A stretch of 64,000 nt of DNA from CAIWMF01 sp964402065 (GCA_964402065.1 CAYOAN010000007.1:1-64000); one strand, 5' to 3'; counted from the first letter of the stretch, positions 43,066-53,282 are shown. Notes: generated from the sequence alone by a model not told the origin. Made by a program: numbers and translations.

Positions 43066-43721
43066 ATGAATTTATTTCGACCGTTTCCAACCGCTGCCTG
43101 CATTCTTCTTTTAGGCACCCTCTTCATTGCTTTCCCAAGCAGAGCATTAAGTTCCGAAATCCCTGAGATCCAACAAGAGTATCAAGTTTCAAGAGACACG
43201 GGACTTTATAAAAATCTACCTGTAGAACAAGGTGGCGGGTTGATCTTATTGGCTCCGTGAATCCAGATGATCCTTCTATCGACCGATCTTCTCTCTGTGA
43301 AGTTGATACGGTTGAGGTGGCGTTGGATCAACATAAAATGAATTCACTTTTTTATTCGGATACAATATTCCGATTACCAACTCCCATTGACATTGTTCAT
43401 GTTAATAACATCGATCACCTTTTGGACTTATCAGTAACCGGCCCTAACCCTACGAATAAAAGAACCTCTCATTTTTCTTATGAACATATTATTGCCGTAG
43501 CAGATCAAGATGTTCAGGAAGATTTTTTTAAACAAGTTCCCCTAGCCTATGCTTCCAAAACCGTCTTCCTTCTACCACACCAAGGAAGCGCTATCCTTAG
43601 TTATCGATTATCTTTGCAACGAACCTACATCGACTATTCCAAAGGGTATAAGGAAAAAAAATCGAAAATAGTTAATATGATCGTGGAGGTTCCGGTCAAC
43701 ATTATGAGCAACTGTTTATAG
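43066..43721 (+). pseudogene. Exported protein, family A (frameshifted copy)
   Basis: Two overlapping frames together make one gene of about 218 codons. The first (43066-43260) encodes a signal peptide (TAACILLLGTLFIAFPSRAL) and about 40 mature residues ending QGGGLILLAP. The second (from about 43242 to 43721) encodes the remainder, ending KIVNMIVEVPVNIMSNCL. Loss of one base near 43240 explains the break: read across, it becomes GGGL-DLIGSVNPDDPSIDRS. The total length and the final strands match the neighbour at 42367. Either the strain has lost this gene or the sequence has an error. The 3' end overlaps the convergent UbiB-like gene by 6 bp. Confidence 0.65.
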
Positions 43722-45419
43722 TCCTCCATGCCGCCAAATTGAGATGGCAAGGCGCAGACACATGTAGAGTCCAAAAATAAATCCAACAAGACCGAGAACA
43801 GGAACACCAAAAACATGTGGCGGAATTCTGGAATGAATTAAAATGGAAGAAGCAATTAAAACAGAAGAGGCCAAGAGAGCATTGGCTAAACGATTAAAAA
43901 CGGAATCGAGCGTTTGACGAAGAGGCTCTATTCCCTCTGGCGCGATGCGGTGTTCCAATGGAAGCGAGAGTTGCCCTTTCTTAAGGCGTGTGTATAAGAG
44001 TCTCAAGTCGTGAGGTAGGTCATCGAGAAAATCAACCGTCTCTGTCGCCATGCGAGTAATAATTTTTAAGATTCTCCGCGGTTGATAACGCTCTGAAATT
44101 AATTCCATCGCATACGGTTTTCCAAGAACAATAAAATTCAAATTAGGGTCCAACTCGCGCCCAATGGCTTCCACCTGAGTTAACGCTTTAATCCCCAAAT
44201 AAAAATTTGCTTTCATGCGAAGCCTATTTATTCGAAGCATCCCTAACAATCGATTGAGAACTTCTCCGACATTAATGTCACGTAACGATTCTGCCACATG
44301 TTCATTCGCAAATTCTTCAACTTGAGATAAAAAATAAACAGAATCATCTACACTTCCCTCCTCCGACATATCAAGAATAGCACGCATCACCTGCCGATGA
44401 TTTTTTTTAGCAAGCCCTGTAATGAGACCTGCAATACTACGTCGAAACTGAAAACTAAACCTTCCCATCATTCCATAATCAAAGAGTCCAATGACCCCTC
44501 CTGCTAAGACGAGCATATTTCCTGGATGAGGGTCTGCATGGAAAAAGCCATACTTAAAAATCTGTTGGTAAATTAAATCTGTTACGCTTACAGCAAGTTT
44601 TTCAGGGTCGATATGATGTTTTATCAAACTTTTCCGATCTGTGATTTTTATTCCTTCCATGAATTGCATTGTTAAAACGCAATTGCTAGAAGCTTCACGA
44701 TAGATGACAGGAACGGCAATATTATGATTGCCTTCAAACTGCTTTGCAAAGCGTTCTGCGTTTAAGGCTTCATGCATAAAATTGAGTTCACGTTTTAATG
44801 TTTCTGAAAATTCAGAAACGACTTTTTGCGGACTCAGGCTTTGAATTTCTGGAACATGATTTTCTAAAAAAGAGGCTAGGTCTACTAAGATCGATAAATC
44901 TTGGTTGATGACTTCTTCAATATTGGGACGTTGAACTTTAACTGCTACCCGCGTTCCGTTGTGCAACACAGCTTCGTGCACTTGCGCAATAGAAGCCGAA
45001 CCGCACGGTATCTCTTCAAATGATTTAAAAATTTTTTTTACAGGGTGGCCCAACGACTCCCTGATGATTTGATAAACCTGCTTTATTGGAAAGGGTGGAA
45101 CATGATCCTGAAGTTTGCAAAGTTCTTCGTAAAATTCATCGTCAATTAAATCGCGACGGGAGCTGAGGATTTGACCAAATTTAATGAACGTTGGCCCTAG
45201 CTCTTCGAGAGCAAGCCTCATACGAACGGCTAGAGGTTTAGAGAGCAGTCCTGTTTCATGCGTGGTGATAGTAACATTTTCAAAACCGAGTAAATGCTCC
45301 AGCGCTACTAACTTTAAAACATCTGCAAAGCCGTACTTAAAAAGAATGTTGAGAATTTCTCGATAACGTGGGAGATGGCTCGCAAAAGTAACGGCTGAAC
45401 GGAAGCTTTGAAAAAACAT
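43716..45419 (-). CDS. UbiB/ABC1-family protein kinase-like
   Basis: A 567-residue atypical kinase of the AarF/UbiB/ADCK group. The family motif KFGQILSSRRDLI is at about residues 81-93, the A-rich ATP loop GSASIAQVHEA near 140, the catalytic segment FFHADPHPGNM near 290, and DYGMMGR supplies the metal-binding Asp. Two hydrophobic helices at the C-terminus (about 510-560) anchor it in the membrane. It supports quinone (ubiquinone or menaquinone) biosynthesis, which fits ubiE elsewhere in the window. It stands alone between the family A genes and the palindromic element. Confidence 0.92.
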   Translation of the reverse strand: MFFQSFRSAVTFASHLPRYREILNILFKYGFADVLKLVALEHLLGFENVTITTHETGLLSKPLAVRMRLALEELGPTFIKFGQILSSRRDLIDDEFYEELCKLQDHVPPFPIKQVYQIIRESLGHPVKKIFKSFEEIPCGSASIAQVHEAVLHNGTRVAVKVQRPNIEEVINQDLSILVDLASFLENHVPEIQSLSPQKVVSEFSETLKRELNFMHEALNAERFAKQFEGNHNIAVPVIYREASSNCVLTMQFMEGIKITDRKSLIKHHIDPEKLAVSVTDLIYQQIFKYGFFHADPHPGNMLVLAGGVIGLFDYGMMGRFSFQFRRSIAGLITGLAKKNHRQVMRAILDMSEEGSVDDSVYFLSQVEEFANEHVAESLRDINVGEVLNRLLGMLRINRLRMKANFYLGIKALTQVEAIGRELDPNLNFIVLGKPYAMELISERYQPRRILKIITRMATETVDFLDDLPHDLRLLYTRLKKGQLSLPLEHRIAPEGIEPLRQTLDSVFNRLANALLASSVLIASSILIHSRIPPHVFGVPVLGLVGFIFGLYMCLRLAISIWRHGGL

Positions 45420-45465
45420 GTTTTCAAAACTAACGCTTCGGAAAGAGCTTTACAAATTTTTTATA

Positions 45466-45624
45466 TACCGATGAGGAATGCTTGTTCTAAAAAAATAAAC
45501 AGGAGTTTTTGTTCAGGAAAGGCACTACGAGCAAGACGCTATGCGACCATGGCGTAAGCGAGAACAACACAGCCAGAGGCAAAAACAACCAATCGAAATT
45601 TCTAAAAATCATCCCTCATCGGTA
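45466..45624. repeat. Second palindromic intergenic element, about 160 bp
   Basis: The gap 45420-45760 holds no gene. It contains a perfect 11-bp inverted repeat, TACCGATGAGG at 45466-45476 and CCTCATCGGTA at 45614-45624, with further partial complementarity inside (TTTTTG/CAAAAA). The core reads GCAAGACGCTATGCG then GGCGTAAGCGAGAAC, which resembles the core of the element at 21031-21196 (GAGACGCTATCCG … ACGTAAG … GAGAAC), though the ends differ. It has about the same length. Confidence 0.55.
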
Positions 45625-45760
45625 CATCATTAGCCCCATAGCAAACTGAGCCTAGGAAGTTTTTTTGTTTCCCTCTCACTGACTCTCGTCTTGTCACCCC
45701 AAGCAGATTAGTCTTATCCTTAGCGGTCGCTCATTTTAAAACATCAACGGAGAGAAAATT

Positions 45761-47155
45761 ATGCAACTTTCAAATAAAAAAACACTGACGGTTTTTGGGT
45801 TGGTCATGATGAACGTTATCGCTATCGATAGTCTTCGAACACTGCCAATGAGCGCAGAATATGGCCTCTCCCTCATTTTTTATTACATCGCTGCGGCGGC
45901 TCTCTTCTTTTTTCCGGTAGCACTTGTCTCTGCGGAGTTGGCCACAGGATGGCCAGAGACTGGCGGTATTTACGTTTGGGTTCGTGAAGCTTTTGGCGAA
46001 CAATGGGGATTTTTAACGATCTGGTTGCAATGGTTCTATAATATCTGCTGGTATCCAACAATCATGTCTTTTATCGGTGCGACAGTGGCTTACTGCATTG
46101 ATCCTTCGTTAGTGAATAACAAGGTCTACATGATTGCTGTTGTCTTTATACTTTTTTGGGGAGCGACTCTCTTGAATTTTTTTGGCATGAGAGCTTCGCA
46201 TTTTATGAACACCATTTCTGCAATCATAGGAACACTGCTCCCTATGCTTCTAATCATTATTCTAAGCCTTATTTGGGTCTATCAAGGGAAGCCATTAAGT
46301 ATTCAATTTCATTGGCATTCCTTTTTTCCTGATATTAGCAACATTAACAATATGGTCCTGCTCACGGCTGTGCTTTATGGGCTTGTTGGCATCGAGATGT
46401 CCGCCTCTCATGCAGGTGATGTTGAAAATCCTCAGCATAATTATCCGAAAGCCATTTTTTGGTCAGCCCTCTTAATTTTGGCCTCACTGGTTGGAGCCAG
46501 TTTGGCCATTGCCCTCGTGGTACCTCAAAAAGAACTTAATATCGTTGCTGGCCTATTACAGGCTTTTGAAGTTTTCTTCAAAGCTTTCCATATGAGCTGG
46601 GCAATGCCTCTTCTCGCATTTGCCATTGTGATCGGTTCTATTGGGTGCGTGGGAGCTTGGATTTTAGGGCCTAGCAAAGGGCTCCTTATCGCTTGCCATG
46701 ATGGCTGCTTGCCACTTCGATTAGGAACAAAAAATCGACATGGTGTTCCTGTAACGATTCTTTTGCTGCAAGGAATCATCTTCACCATTTTATGTGGTAC
46801 TTTTATTTTGATGCCAACGGTTACGAGTAGCTTTTGGGTTTTAAGCAATATTACCGCAATCTTGTCACTACTTGTTTATATTGCGATGTTCATGGCTGTT
46901 ATTAAACTGCGCTATAAACACCCGAAAGTTCATCGTGCTTTCCGCATCCCAGGAGGCACAATAGGATTATGGTGCGTCTGCCTCCTCGGCTTATCCAGCT
47001 GCCTCTTTACTATTATCATTGGGTTTTTACCTCCAACTCAGGTCGCTGTTGGCAACGTTCACACTTATGAGTTGATCATGGCACTTGGAGTTATCGTGAG
47101 TTGCATTGTTCCTTTTGGAATTTATATGTTTCGCAGAAAACTTGATCAACAATAA
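45761..47155 (+). CDS. APC-superfamily amino-acid permease
   Basis: A 464-residue membrane protein with 12 hydrophobic helices. The N-terminal pattern FGLVMMNVIAIDSLRTLPM and ATGWPETGGIYVWVREAFG belongs to the APC family, near the GadC/YjeM and other amino acid antiporters. A GGAGAG sequence at good distance before the ATG is one of the few Shine-Dalgarno-like signals in the window. It lies upstream of a peptide transporter and the hut genes on the same strand. Histidine, glutamate or a histidine/glutamate exchange are reasonable substrates by context, but sequence does not prove this. Confidence 0.88.
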   Translation: MQLSNKKTLTVFGLVMMNVIAIDSLRTLPMSAEYGLSLIFYYIAAAALFFFPVALVSAELATGWPETGGIYVWVREAFGEQWGFLTIWLQWFYNICWYPTIMSFIGATVAYCIDPSLVNNKVYMIAVVFILFWGATLLNFFGMRASHFMNTISAIIGTLLPMLLIIILSLIWVYQGKPLSIQFHWHSFFPDISNINNMVLLTAVLYGLVGIEMSASHAGDVENPQHNYPKAIFWSALLILASLVGASLAIALVVPQKELNIVAGLLQAFEVFFKAFHMSWAMPLLAFAIVIGSIGCVGAWILGPSKGLLIACHDGCLPLRLGTKNRHGVPVTILLLQGIIFTILCGTFILMPTVTSSFWVLSNITAILSLLVYIAMFMAVIKLRYKHPKVHRAFRIPGGTIGLWCVCLLGLSSCLFTIIIGFLPPTQVAVGNVHTYELIMALGVIVSCIVPFGIYMFRRKLDQQ

Positions 47156-47335
47156 GAAAATAAAAGACAATACTCGTTTAAGATAGAAACCAAAATGCTA
47201 TCACCAAGATGCCACAAGGCATCTCAACAAACTTCATCCCTACAAGCAGCCCCCGCTAGTCCAAATAATGAATAGAAACGATGTCATCAATTTCCTTAGA
47301 GAATTTTCTATGCCTCATCGTAATTGCAACGCCTC

Positions 47336-48790
47336 ATGAACACTATCCTCAAAAAACTCCAACAAAAAGCATCTTACTTCATTATCGCGATGATCATGTG
47401 GGAGTTTTTTGCTTTCTATGGTTTAAAATCAATTCTTATTCTTTTTTTAACAAGTTGTTTGCATTTGTCAGACGGTGCAGCCTATCAGCTTTTCGGAAGT
47501 TTTATCTCTCTTGTCTTTATCACTCCTATTTTAGGAGGGTGGCTGGCTGATCGTTATTGTGGCTACCGTCATGCTACTGCTGTCGGTTGTCTTCTCATTA
47601 TTGCCGGCAGCTTTATCTTGGCTGAATTTCCACAGAATATTTTTATTGGACTAGCTCTGCTTGCAATGGGAATAGGCTTCTTTAAAAGCAATGCCGTCTG
47701 CATGATTAGCAACTGTTACATTAATGATCCTGTGGGTGCAACCTCCGCTTTTTCTCTTTATTACGTCAGTGGAAATTTAGGATCGATTCTCTCAAATATT
47801 GGCTGCCCCTACATTGCAGAGCATATCAGCTGGAAGATGGGATTCATGATTGCCTCTTTTGGAATGCTACTAGGGTTGCTTATGCTTCTTCTCTCAAAGC
47901 CCTATTTTTCTTGGGAAGGAAAAACGGAAAAAATGAAACGATGGCACAACTTTTCTTTCTCCCAACAATTTTTGCTTACAACAAGTATCCTTCTAGCCGT
48001 TTTTCTTCCGATCTACTTAATTTTACAGCATGACTTGGTGGGCTATCTTTTAGGCGTTGCTGTCATTGCTGCTTTCTTTATCTTTCTAAAAATTTATCGC
48101 CAAGCAGATCCTACACGGAAAAAACTATTATTGCTGATGCTGTTGCTAACTTGCTTTGCAACCTCTTTTTGGGTTTTTAGCAATCAAGTTTATAGCTCTT
48201 ATCCTCTCTTTATTGCGCGCTACGTTAATCGTTCTATTTTTGGATTTGTCATTCCAACAGGAATGTACCAATCACTGAACCCCATCTCCATTCTCATTTC
48301 TGGCATAATCATGACGTTTGTCTGGCGCTGGCTTGAACGTCGTCACATACGACCTCAGCCCGATACAAAAATAAGCGCAGCCCTCCTGCTATTAGTTCTT
48401 GGTTTTTTGGCTATCACCTATGCAACAACGTTGGCTGAAAGTCAGGTTCCAATTCCGATGTTACTTCCCGTACTCAGCATTTTATGTTTAGGAATCGCCG
48501 AAATTTTTATTGATCCTGTCTTACTCGCAGCCATGGGAGAAGCCGCTCCTCGTAACACCGAAGGCCGCCTTGTTGCTATTTACTATCTTTTCATTGGAGC
48601 AATTGGAAACTATGTCTCAATCTGGGTTGCAAAATTAACCGTTGATCCAACGACAAAAAAAGCCTCAGCGAGTAGTTTTCATGCAGCTTATTTACAAGCA
48701 ACGACCATTGCTGTTGTGCTCTTGCTTCTCCTTTTTGCTCGCATTTGCTGGAGAAAATATTCTGAGCGACGTAACATGTTAGCAGTGTAA
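47336..48790 (+). CDS. POT/PTR-family oligopeptide transporter
   Basis: A 484-residue proton-coupled transporter of the MFS POT group. It has about 14 hydrophobic helices, the N-terminal MWEFFAFYGLKSIL segment (a variant of the POT ExxERFxYYG signature), GGWLADRYCGYRHA and the motif GIGFFKSNAVCMISNCY. A late helix (GIAEIFIDPVLLAAMGEAAP) is also typical. It would import di- and tripeptides. The ATG is chosen over a TTG four codons upstream. It directly precedes hutU by about 50 bp. A hairpin AGATGCC/GGCATCT lies in the spacer before it, at 47207-47224. Confidence 0.88.
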   Translation: MNTILKKLQQKASYFIIAMIMWEFFAFYGLKSILILFLTSCLHLSDGAAYQLFGSFISLVFITPILGGWLADRYCGYRHATAVGCLLIIAGSFILAEFPQNIFIGLALLAMGIGFFKSNAVCMISNCYINDPVGATSAFSLYYVSGNLGSILSNIGCPYIAEHISWKMGFMIASFGMLLGLLMLLLSKPYFSWEGKTEKMKRWHNFSFSQQFLLTTSILLAVFLPIYLILQHDLVGYLLGVAVIAAFFIFLKIYRQADPTRKKLLLLMLLLTCFATSFWVFSNQVYSSYPLFIARYVNRSIFGFVIPTGMYQSLNPISILISGIIMTFVWRWLERRHIRPQPDTKISAALLLLVLGFLAITYATTLAESQVPIPMLLPVLSILCLGIAEIFIDPVLLAAMGEAAPRNTEGRLVAIYYLFIGAIGNYVSIWVAKLTVDPTTKKASASSFHAAYLQATTIAVVLLLLLFARICWRKYSERRNMLAV

Positions 48791-48840
48791 CTGCTAACTT
48801 TGTCACGAGTAACATTTTATCCTTCAACCGTTATTTGACT

Positions 48841-50508
48841 ATGTCACATCTCAAAGATCCCTCACGTATTATTCGCGCTGCACATGGCACCCAACTCTCT
48901 GCAAAAAGTTGGCTCACAGAAGCACCTCTCCGAATGCTCATGAATAATCTTGATCCCGAAGTTGCAGAGCGTCCTGAGGAGCTCGTTGTTTATGGAGGCA
49001 TTGGAAGAGCTGCTCGCAACTGGGAATGCTACGACAAGATCGTTGAAACCTTAAAAAAATTAGAAGCTGATGAAACTTTATTAATCCAATCAGGAAAGCC
49101 AGTGGCTGTTTTCAAAACTCATGCTGATGCTCCGCGTGTTCTTCTTGCTAATTCCAATCTCGTTCCACATTGGGCAACTTGGGAGCATTTTCATAAACTC
49201 GATAAACTTGGCTTGATGATGTATGGCCAGATGACGGCAGGTTCCTGGATTTATATTGGAAGCCAAGGCATTGTCCAGGGAACCTATGAAACCTTTGTTG
49301 AAGCTGGGAAAAAACATTACGGTGGTAACCTGGCTGGAAAATGGATTTTAACTGGAGGACTTGGTGGCATGGGAGGCGCTCAAACACTCGCTGGAACAAT
49401 GGCTGGCGCTTGTGTCTTAGCAGTAGAATGCGATCCAACCCGTATTCAAAAAAGGCTCTCCACAAAATATGTTGATTACTCAGCTACTAATCTCGACGAA
49501 GCTTTGCAACTCATTGAACAAGCTTGTCGCGACAAAAAAGCAATCTCAGTTGCGCTTCTCGGCAATGCTGCTGAGGTTCTTCCTGAACTGGTAAAACGTG
49601 GAGTAAAACCTGACATGGTCACCGATCAAACTAGTGCACACGACCCGCTTCATGGCTATTTGCCAATTGGTTGGACAATGGAAGAAGCCCGCGAACGCCG
49701 TATTTCAGAACCTTCCGCGGTAATTCATGCAGCCAAACATTCCATGGCTGTTCACGTCAAAGCGATGCTTGCTTTCCACGAACAAGGAATTCCAACATTT
49801 GATTATGGCAACAATATTCGCCAAGAGGCCTTCCATGAAGGAGTAAAAAATGCATTTGATTTTCCAGGCTTTGTTCCAGCTTATATCCGACCCCTATTCT
49901 GCGAAGGTGTAGGCCCATTCCGCTGGGTTGCTCTCTCCGGAGATCCCGAAGATATTTATAAAACCGATGCTAAAGTCAAAGAGTTAATTCCCAATGATCC
50001 TCACCTGCATCACTGGCTTGATATGGCGCGTGAGCGCATTCAGTTTCAGGGATTACCAGCCCGTATCTGCTGGGTTGGCTTGAAAGACAGGGCACGCCTC
50101 GGTGTTGCTTTTAACAAAATGGTTGCAAGCGGAGAACTCAAAGCCCCCATTGTCATCGGGCGTGATCATTTAGATTCCGGCTCTGTTGCAAGTCCTAATC
50201 GCGAAACAGAAGCGATGAAAGATGGTAGCGATGCGATCTCCGACTGGCCACTTCTCAATGCTCTTCTCAACTGTGCCAGCGGAGCAACATGGGTCAGCCT
50301 CCACCATGGCGGTGGTGTTGGCATGGGCTTCTCACAACATTCAGGTGTTGTCATTGTTGCTGATGGGACTGACGCTGCAGAAAAGCGATTGTCTCGCGTC
50401 CTATGGAATGATCCAGGAACTGGCGTTATGCGTCATGCCGATGCAGGTTACCCAGAAGCGATTGAGTGTGCGAAAGAAAATGCTCTTAATCTTCCAATGA
50501 TAAAATAG
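48841..50508 (+). CDS. hutU: Urocanate hydratase
   Basis: A 555-residue NAD-dependent enzyme that converts urocanate to imidazolonepropionate, step two of histidine degradation. It matches the family over its full length, with TGGLGGMGGAQTLAGTMAGA for NAD binding near 175, TDQTSAHDPLHGYLP near 263, ARICWVGLKDRARLG (conserved Cys) near 405, and HHGGGVGMGFSQHSGVV near 485. The ATG is chosen over a TTG two codons upstream. It leads the hutU-hutH-hutG-hutI cluster; hutH follows after a 161-bp spacer. Confidence 0.97.
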   Translation: MSHLKDPSRIIRAAHGTQLSAKSWLTEAPLRMLMNNLDPEVAERPEELVVYGGIGRAARNWECYDKIVETLKKLEADETLLIQSGKPVAVFKTHADAPRVLLANSNLVPHWATWEHFHKLDKLGLMMYGQMTAGSWIYIGSQGIVQGTYETFVEAGKKHYGGNLAGKWILTGGLGGMGGAQTLAGTMAGACVLAVECDPTRIQKRLSTKYVDYSATNLDEALQLIEQACRDKKAISVALLGNAAEVLPELVKRGVKPDMVTDQTSAHDPLHGYLPIGWTMEEARERRISEPSAVIHAAKHSMAVHVKAMLAFHEQGIPTFDYGNNIRQEAFHEGVKNAFDFPGFVPAYIRPLFCEGVGPFRWVALSGDPEDIYKTDAKVKELIPNDPHLHHWLDMARERIQFQGLPARICWVGLKDRARLGVAFNKMVASGELKAPIVIGRDHLDSGSVASPNRETEAMKDGSDAISDWPLLNALLNCASGATWVSLHHGGGVGMGFSQHSGVVIVADGTDAAEKRLSRVLWNDPGTGVMRHADAGYPEAIECAKENALNLPMIK

Positions 50509-50669
50509 TCTAAAAAAATAGTGCCCATAAAGCAGACACCAGTCTCTTCATAGTGAAGGAAAGCTACTTTAGCAGAAGAAAAACTCTACTAACCCACACC
50601 ACCAGCATTCTTACGAATGTTTGAATGACGTTTAGTTGTATTATTAATCAGCATTACATATTAAATCTT

Positions 50670-52211
50670 ATGCAAAAAAAAATCTCCATTACCCCTGCTG
50701 GACTTTCTCTTACTGAGCTCCGTACTATTTACGAAACTCACCCTGCCTTAGAAGTCGCTCCGTCACTTAAAGCTGCGATTGAAAAATCAGCAATGGTTGT
50801 CACTCAAGCGATGCAAGAAGGCCGCGTGGTCTACGGCATTAACACAGGATTTGGTGCTCTTGCTACAACGCTTATTGAACCGGACAAGCTCGCAGAACTA
50901 CAGCTCAACATCATCCGTTCTCACAAAGCAGGTGTTGGAAAATATCTTGATGAAAACATCTCTCGCCTCATTCTTGCTATTAAGATTGTAGGACTATCGA
51001 TGGGATACTCTGGAGTTCGTTGGATCTTAGTTGAAAAATTACTCGCACTTTACAATGCCGGCTACTTTCCATGCATGCACTCTAAAGGTTCCGTAGGAGC
51101 TTCTGGTGATTTGGCTCCACTTGCCGACTTAGCTGGCGTCCTTATTGGTGAAGGTGATGCTTGGCATGAAGGAAAATTGATCCCAGCCAAAGAAGTTTTA
51201 AAACAACTTGGCTGGAAGCCCTATGAACTTGGCCCTAAAGAGGGGCTCTCGCTTATCAACGGAACTCAAGTCTCAACAGGATTAGCTCTTGCAGCATTGT
51301 TCAAGGCGGAACGCCTTTTTGGTGCTGCTCTTGCTTCCGGCATGCTCAGCTTGGAAGCAGCTAAAGGTTCTCATTCCCCTTTTCATCCAGAAATCCAACG
51401 CTTGCGCCGTCAAAAAGGTCAACAGCTAGTTGCAAACTGGTATCGTGAGCTTTTAGAAAAAAGCCCCCTTCACGCTAGTCGCTCATCAACAGCTAAAGTA
51501 CAAGATCCCTATTGCCTCCGCTGCCAGCCTGTTGTTATGGGCGCTTGCCTTGATCAACTACAACATGCTGCAGAAATTTTATGCCTCGAAGCAAGCGGTG
51601 TGACCGATAATCCTTTTGTTATCGCTGAAACAGGCGATGTCATCAGCGGTGGCAACTTCCATGCAGAGCCTGTCGCTTTTGCAGCTGACAACATTGCACT
51701 AGCAATCGCTGAAATAGCTTCCATGGCTGAACGCCGGATAGCACTGCTAATGGACATTCATTTTAGCGGACTCCCTGCTTTCCTTGTTGAAAAAAGCGGG
51801 CTCCATTCTGGACTCATGATCGCTCATGTAACCGCAGCAGCAATGGTCAGCGAAAATAAATCACTCGCTCATCCGAGCAGCGTCGATTCTATTCCGACTT
51901 CTGCCAACCAAGAGGATCACGTCAGCATGGCCACCTATGGCGCACGCCGCCTTCACGACATGCTTGAAAATGCAGGATATGTCATCGGCATTGAACTCCT
52001 CTCTTCCATCCGCGGCCTCGCCTTCCATCACCCTTGCAAAACAAGCCCGGCACTAGAACAAATCGCAGAACCCCTTCGAAACCTCATTCAGCTTGATAGT
52101 TCTGATCACGTCTTATCACCCGAGATCGAAGCGTTGCAGCAAGCAGCATTGCAAGGAAAAGTAGCAACGATCATTTTAGAAACGGAATCCATTCCATGTT
52201 TTAAAATTTAA
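50670..52211 (+). CDS. hutH: Histidine ammonia-lyase
   Basis: A 513-residue enzyme that deaminates histidine to urocanate. The Ala-Ser-Gly triplet that cyclises into the MIO electrophile is at residues 144-146 in GSVGASGDLAPLADLAG. Other landmarks are YGINTGFGAL near 55, QDPYCLRCQPVVMG near 280 and the C-terminal SANQEDHVSMAT. The frame is open 15 codons upstream but the internal ATG (MQKKISITPAG) fits the family. The order hutU before hutH with hutG and hutI following makes a full degradation unit. Confidence 0.97.
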   Translation: MQKKISITPAGLSLTELRTIYETHPALEVAPSLKAAIEKSAMVVTQAMQEGRVVYGINTGFGALATTLIEPDKLAELQLNIIRSHKAGVGKYLDENISRLILAIKIVGLSMGYSGVRWILVEKLLALYNAGYFPCMHSKGSVGASGDLAPLADLAGVLIGEGDAWHEGKLIPAKEVLKQLGWKPYELGPKEGLSLINGTQVSTGLALAALFKAERLFGAALASGMLSLEAAKGSHSPFHPEIQRLRRQKGQQLVANWYRELLEKSPLHASRSSTAKVQDPYCLRCQPVVMGACLDQLQHAAEILCLEASGVTDNPFVIAETGDVISGGNFHAEPVAFAADNIALAIAEIASMAERRIALLMDIHFSGLPAFLVEKSGLHSGLMIAHVTAAAMVSENKSLAHPSSVDSIPTSANQEDHVSMATYGARRLHDMLENAGYVIGIELLSSIRGLAFHHPCKTSPALEQIAEPLRNLIQLDSSDHVLSPEIEALQQAALQGKVATIILETESIPCFKI

Positions 52212-52307
52212 GAACCACTCAACCGCAAAGACCTCAAGAAAGAAAAATAACTTTTCTTCAACGTTTTTTTGCGCTCTTTGTGTTCTTTGTGAGCATCTTC
52301 TATCCCT

Positions 52308-53282
52308 GTGAATTTCAAAAATTACCAACCGCTAACTTCCTCTTCATGGAACGGACGTGATGACGAGCCTCACGCTCGTTTGTTTCAGCATATTCAGTTG
52401 CTAAGCTTGTGCGAACTCCCCACCTCATTTTCTGAAAAAAGTTTAGTGCTTCTCGGCTTTGCTTGTGAAGAAGGAGTCAAACGCAATCTTGGGCGATTAG
52501 GTGCAAAACAAGGTCCAGAGCACCTTCGAAAGGCATTGGCCAATCTTCCACTCTCCCTCAACCAGCCATGTCACATTTGGGACGCAGGAACAATTTTTTG
52601 CGACAATGATGACTTAGAAAAAGCACAACTTCATTTAGGAAAAGCTGTCGCTGCTTTACGGGAAAGAGGTGCCTTTGTCATTGTATTGGGAGGTGGCCAC
52701 GAAGTTGCTTGGGGAAATTTTCAAGGAATTGCAGCAAGCTTACCCAAGAAAAAAAATAGCATCAGCATTTTAAATTTTGATGCTCATTTTGACCTTCGCC
52801 CTCTCCTGCCGGACGACAAAGGCTCTTCTGGCACCTCCTTCTTGCAAATTCAGGGACATTGCAAAAAAGAAAACATCGCCTCCTCCTACGCTTGCTTTGG
52901 GCTTCAGCCTTTTGGAAATACCAAATCACTTTTTGAAACAGCTCAATCAATCAACGCCACACATTGCTTAGCAGAAACAATGATCCACCATCCTGAACTT
53001 GCTCATGAAGCCCTCGGAACATGGCTTGCTTCGGCTCAGCAAATTCACCTCACTCTCTGCCTCGATGTTTTTTCCGCCGCGCACGCTCCTGGCGTGAGCG
53101 CTCCTCAAGCACTTGGTATGAGCCCTCACGAGCTCCTTCCTTTTTTTCGACAAGCTCTTGAAAGCGGTAAAGTGATCGGCTTTGACATCGCTGAGCTGAA
53201 TCCGACTTACGATCGCGACGAGCAGACGGCAAAGCTCGCTGCACATTTTGTTAGAGAAGTCATTAAAACCTATGTGGCATAA
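52308..53282 (+). CDS. hutG: Formimidoylglutamase
   Basis: A 324-residue ureohydrolase of the arginase family that splits N-formimino-glutamate into glutamate and formamide. The opening SSWNGRDDEPHARLFQHIQ is typical of HutG. Metal ligands are visible in GGGHEVAWG and NFDAHFDLRP. In the last metal motif, usually SxDxD, the sequence is TLCLDVFSAAHAPGVS: Cys251 takes the place of the first Asp and Asp253 is kept. It begins with GTG. The leader carries CTTTGTG-type repeats. Its end overlaps hutI by 11 bp. Confidence 0.9.
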   Translation: MNFKNYQPLTSSSWNGRDDEPHARLFQHIQLLSLCELPTSFSEKSLVLLGFACEEGVKRNLGRLGAKQGPEHLRKALANLPLSLNQPCHIWDAGTIFCDNDDLEKAQLHLGKAVAALRERGAFVIVLGGGHEVAWGNFQGIAASLPKKKNSISILNFDAHFDLRPLLPDDKGSSGTSFLQIQGHCKKENIASSYACFGLQPFGNTKSLFETAQSINATHCLAETMIHHPELAHEALGTWLASAQQIHLTLCLDVFSAAHAPGVSAPQALGMSPHELLPFFRQALESGKVIGFDIAELNPTYDRDEQTAKLAAHFVREVIKTYVA

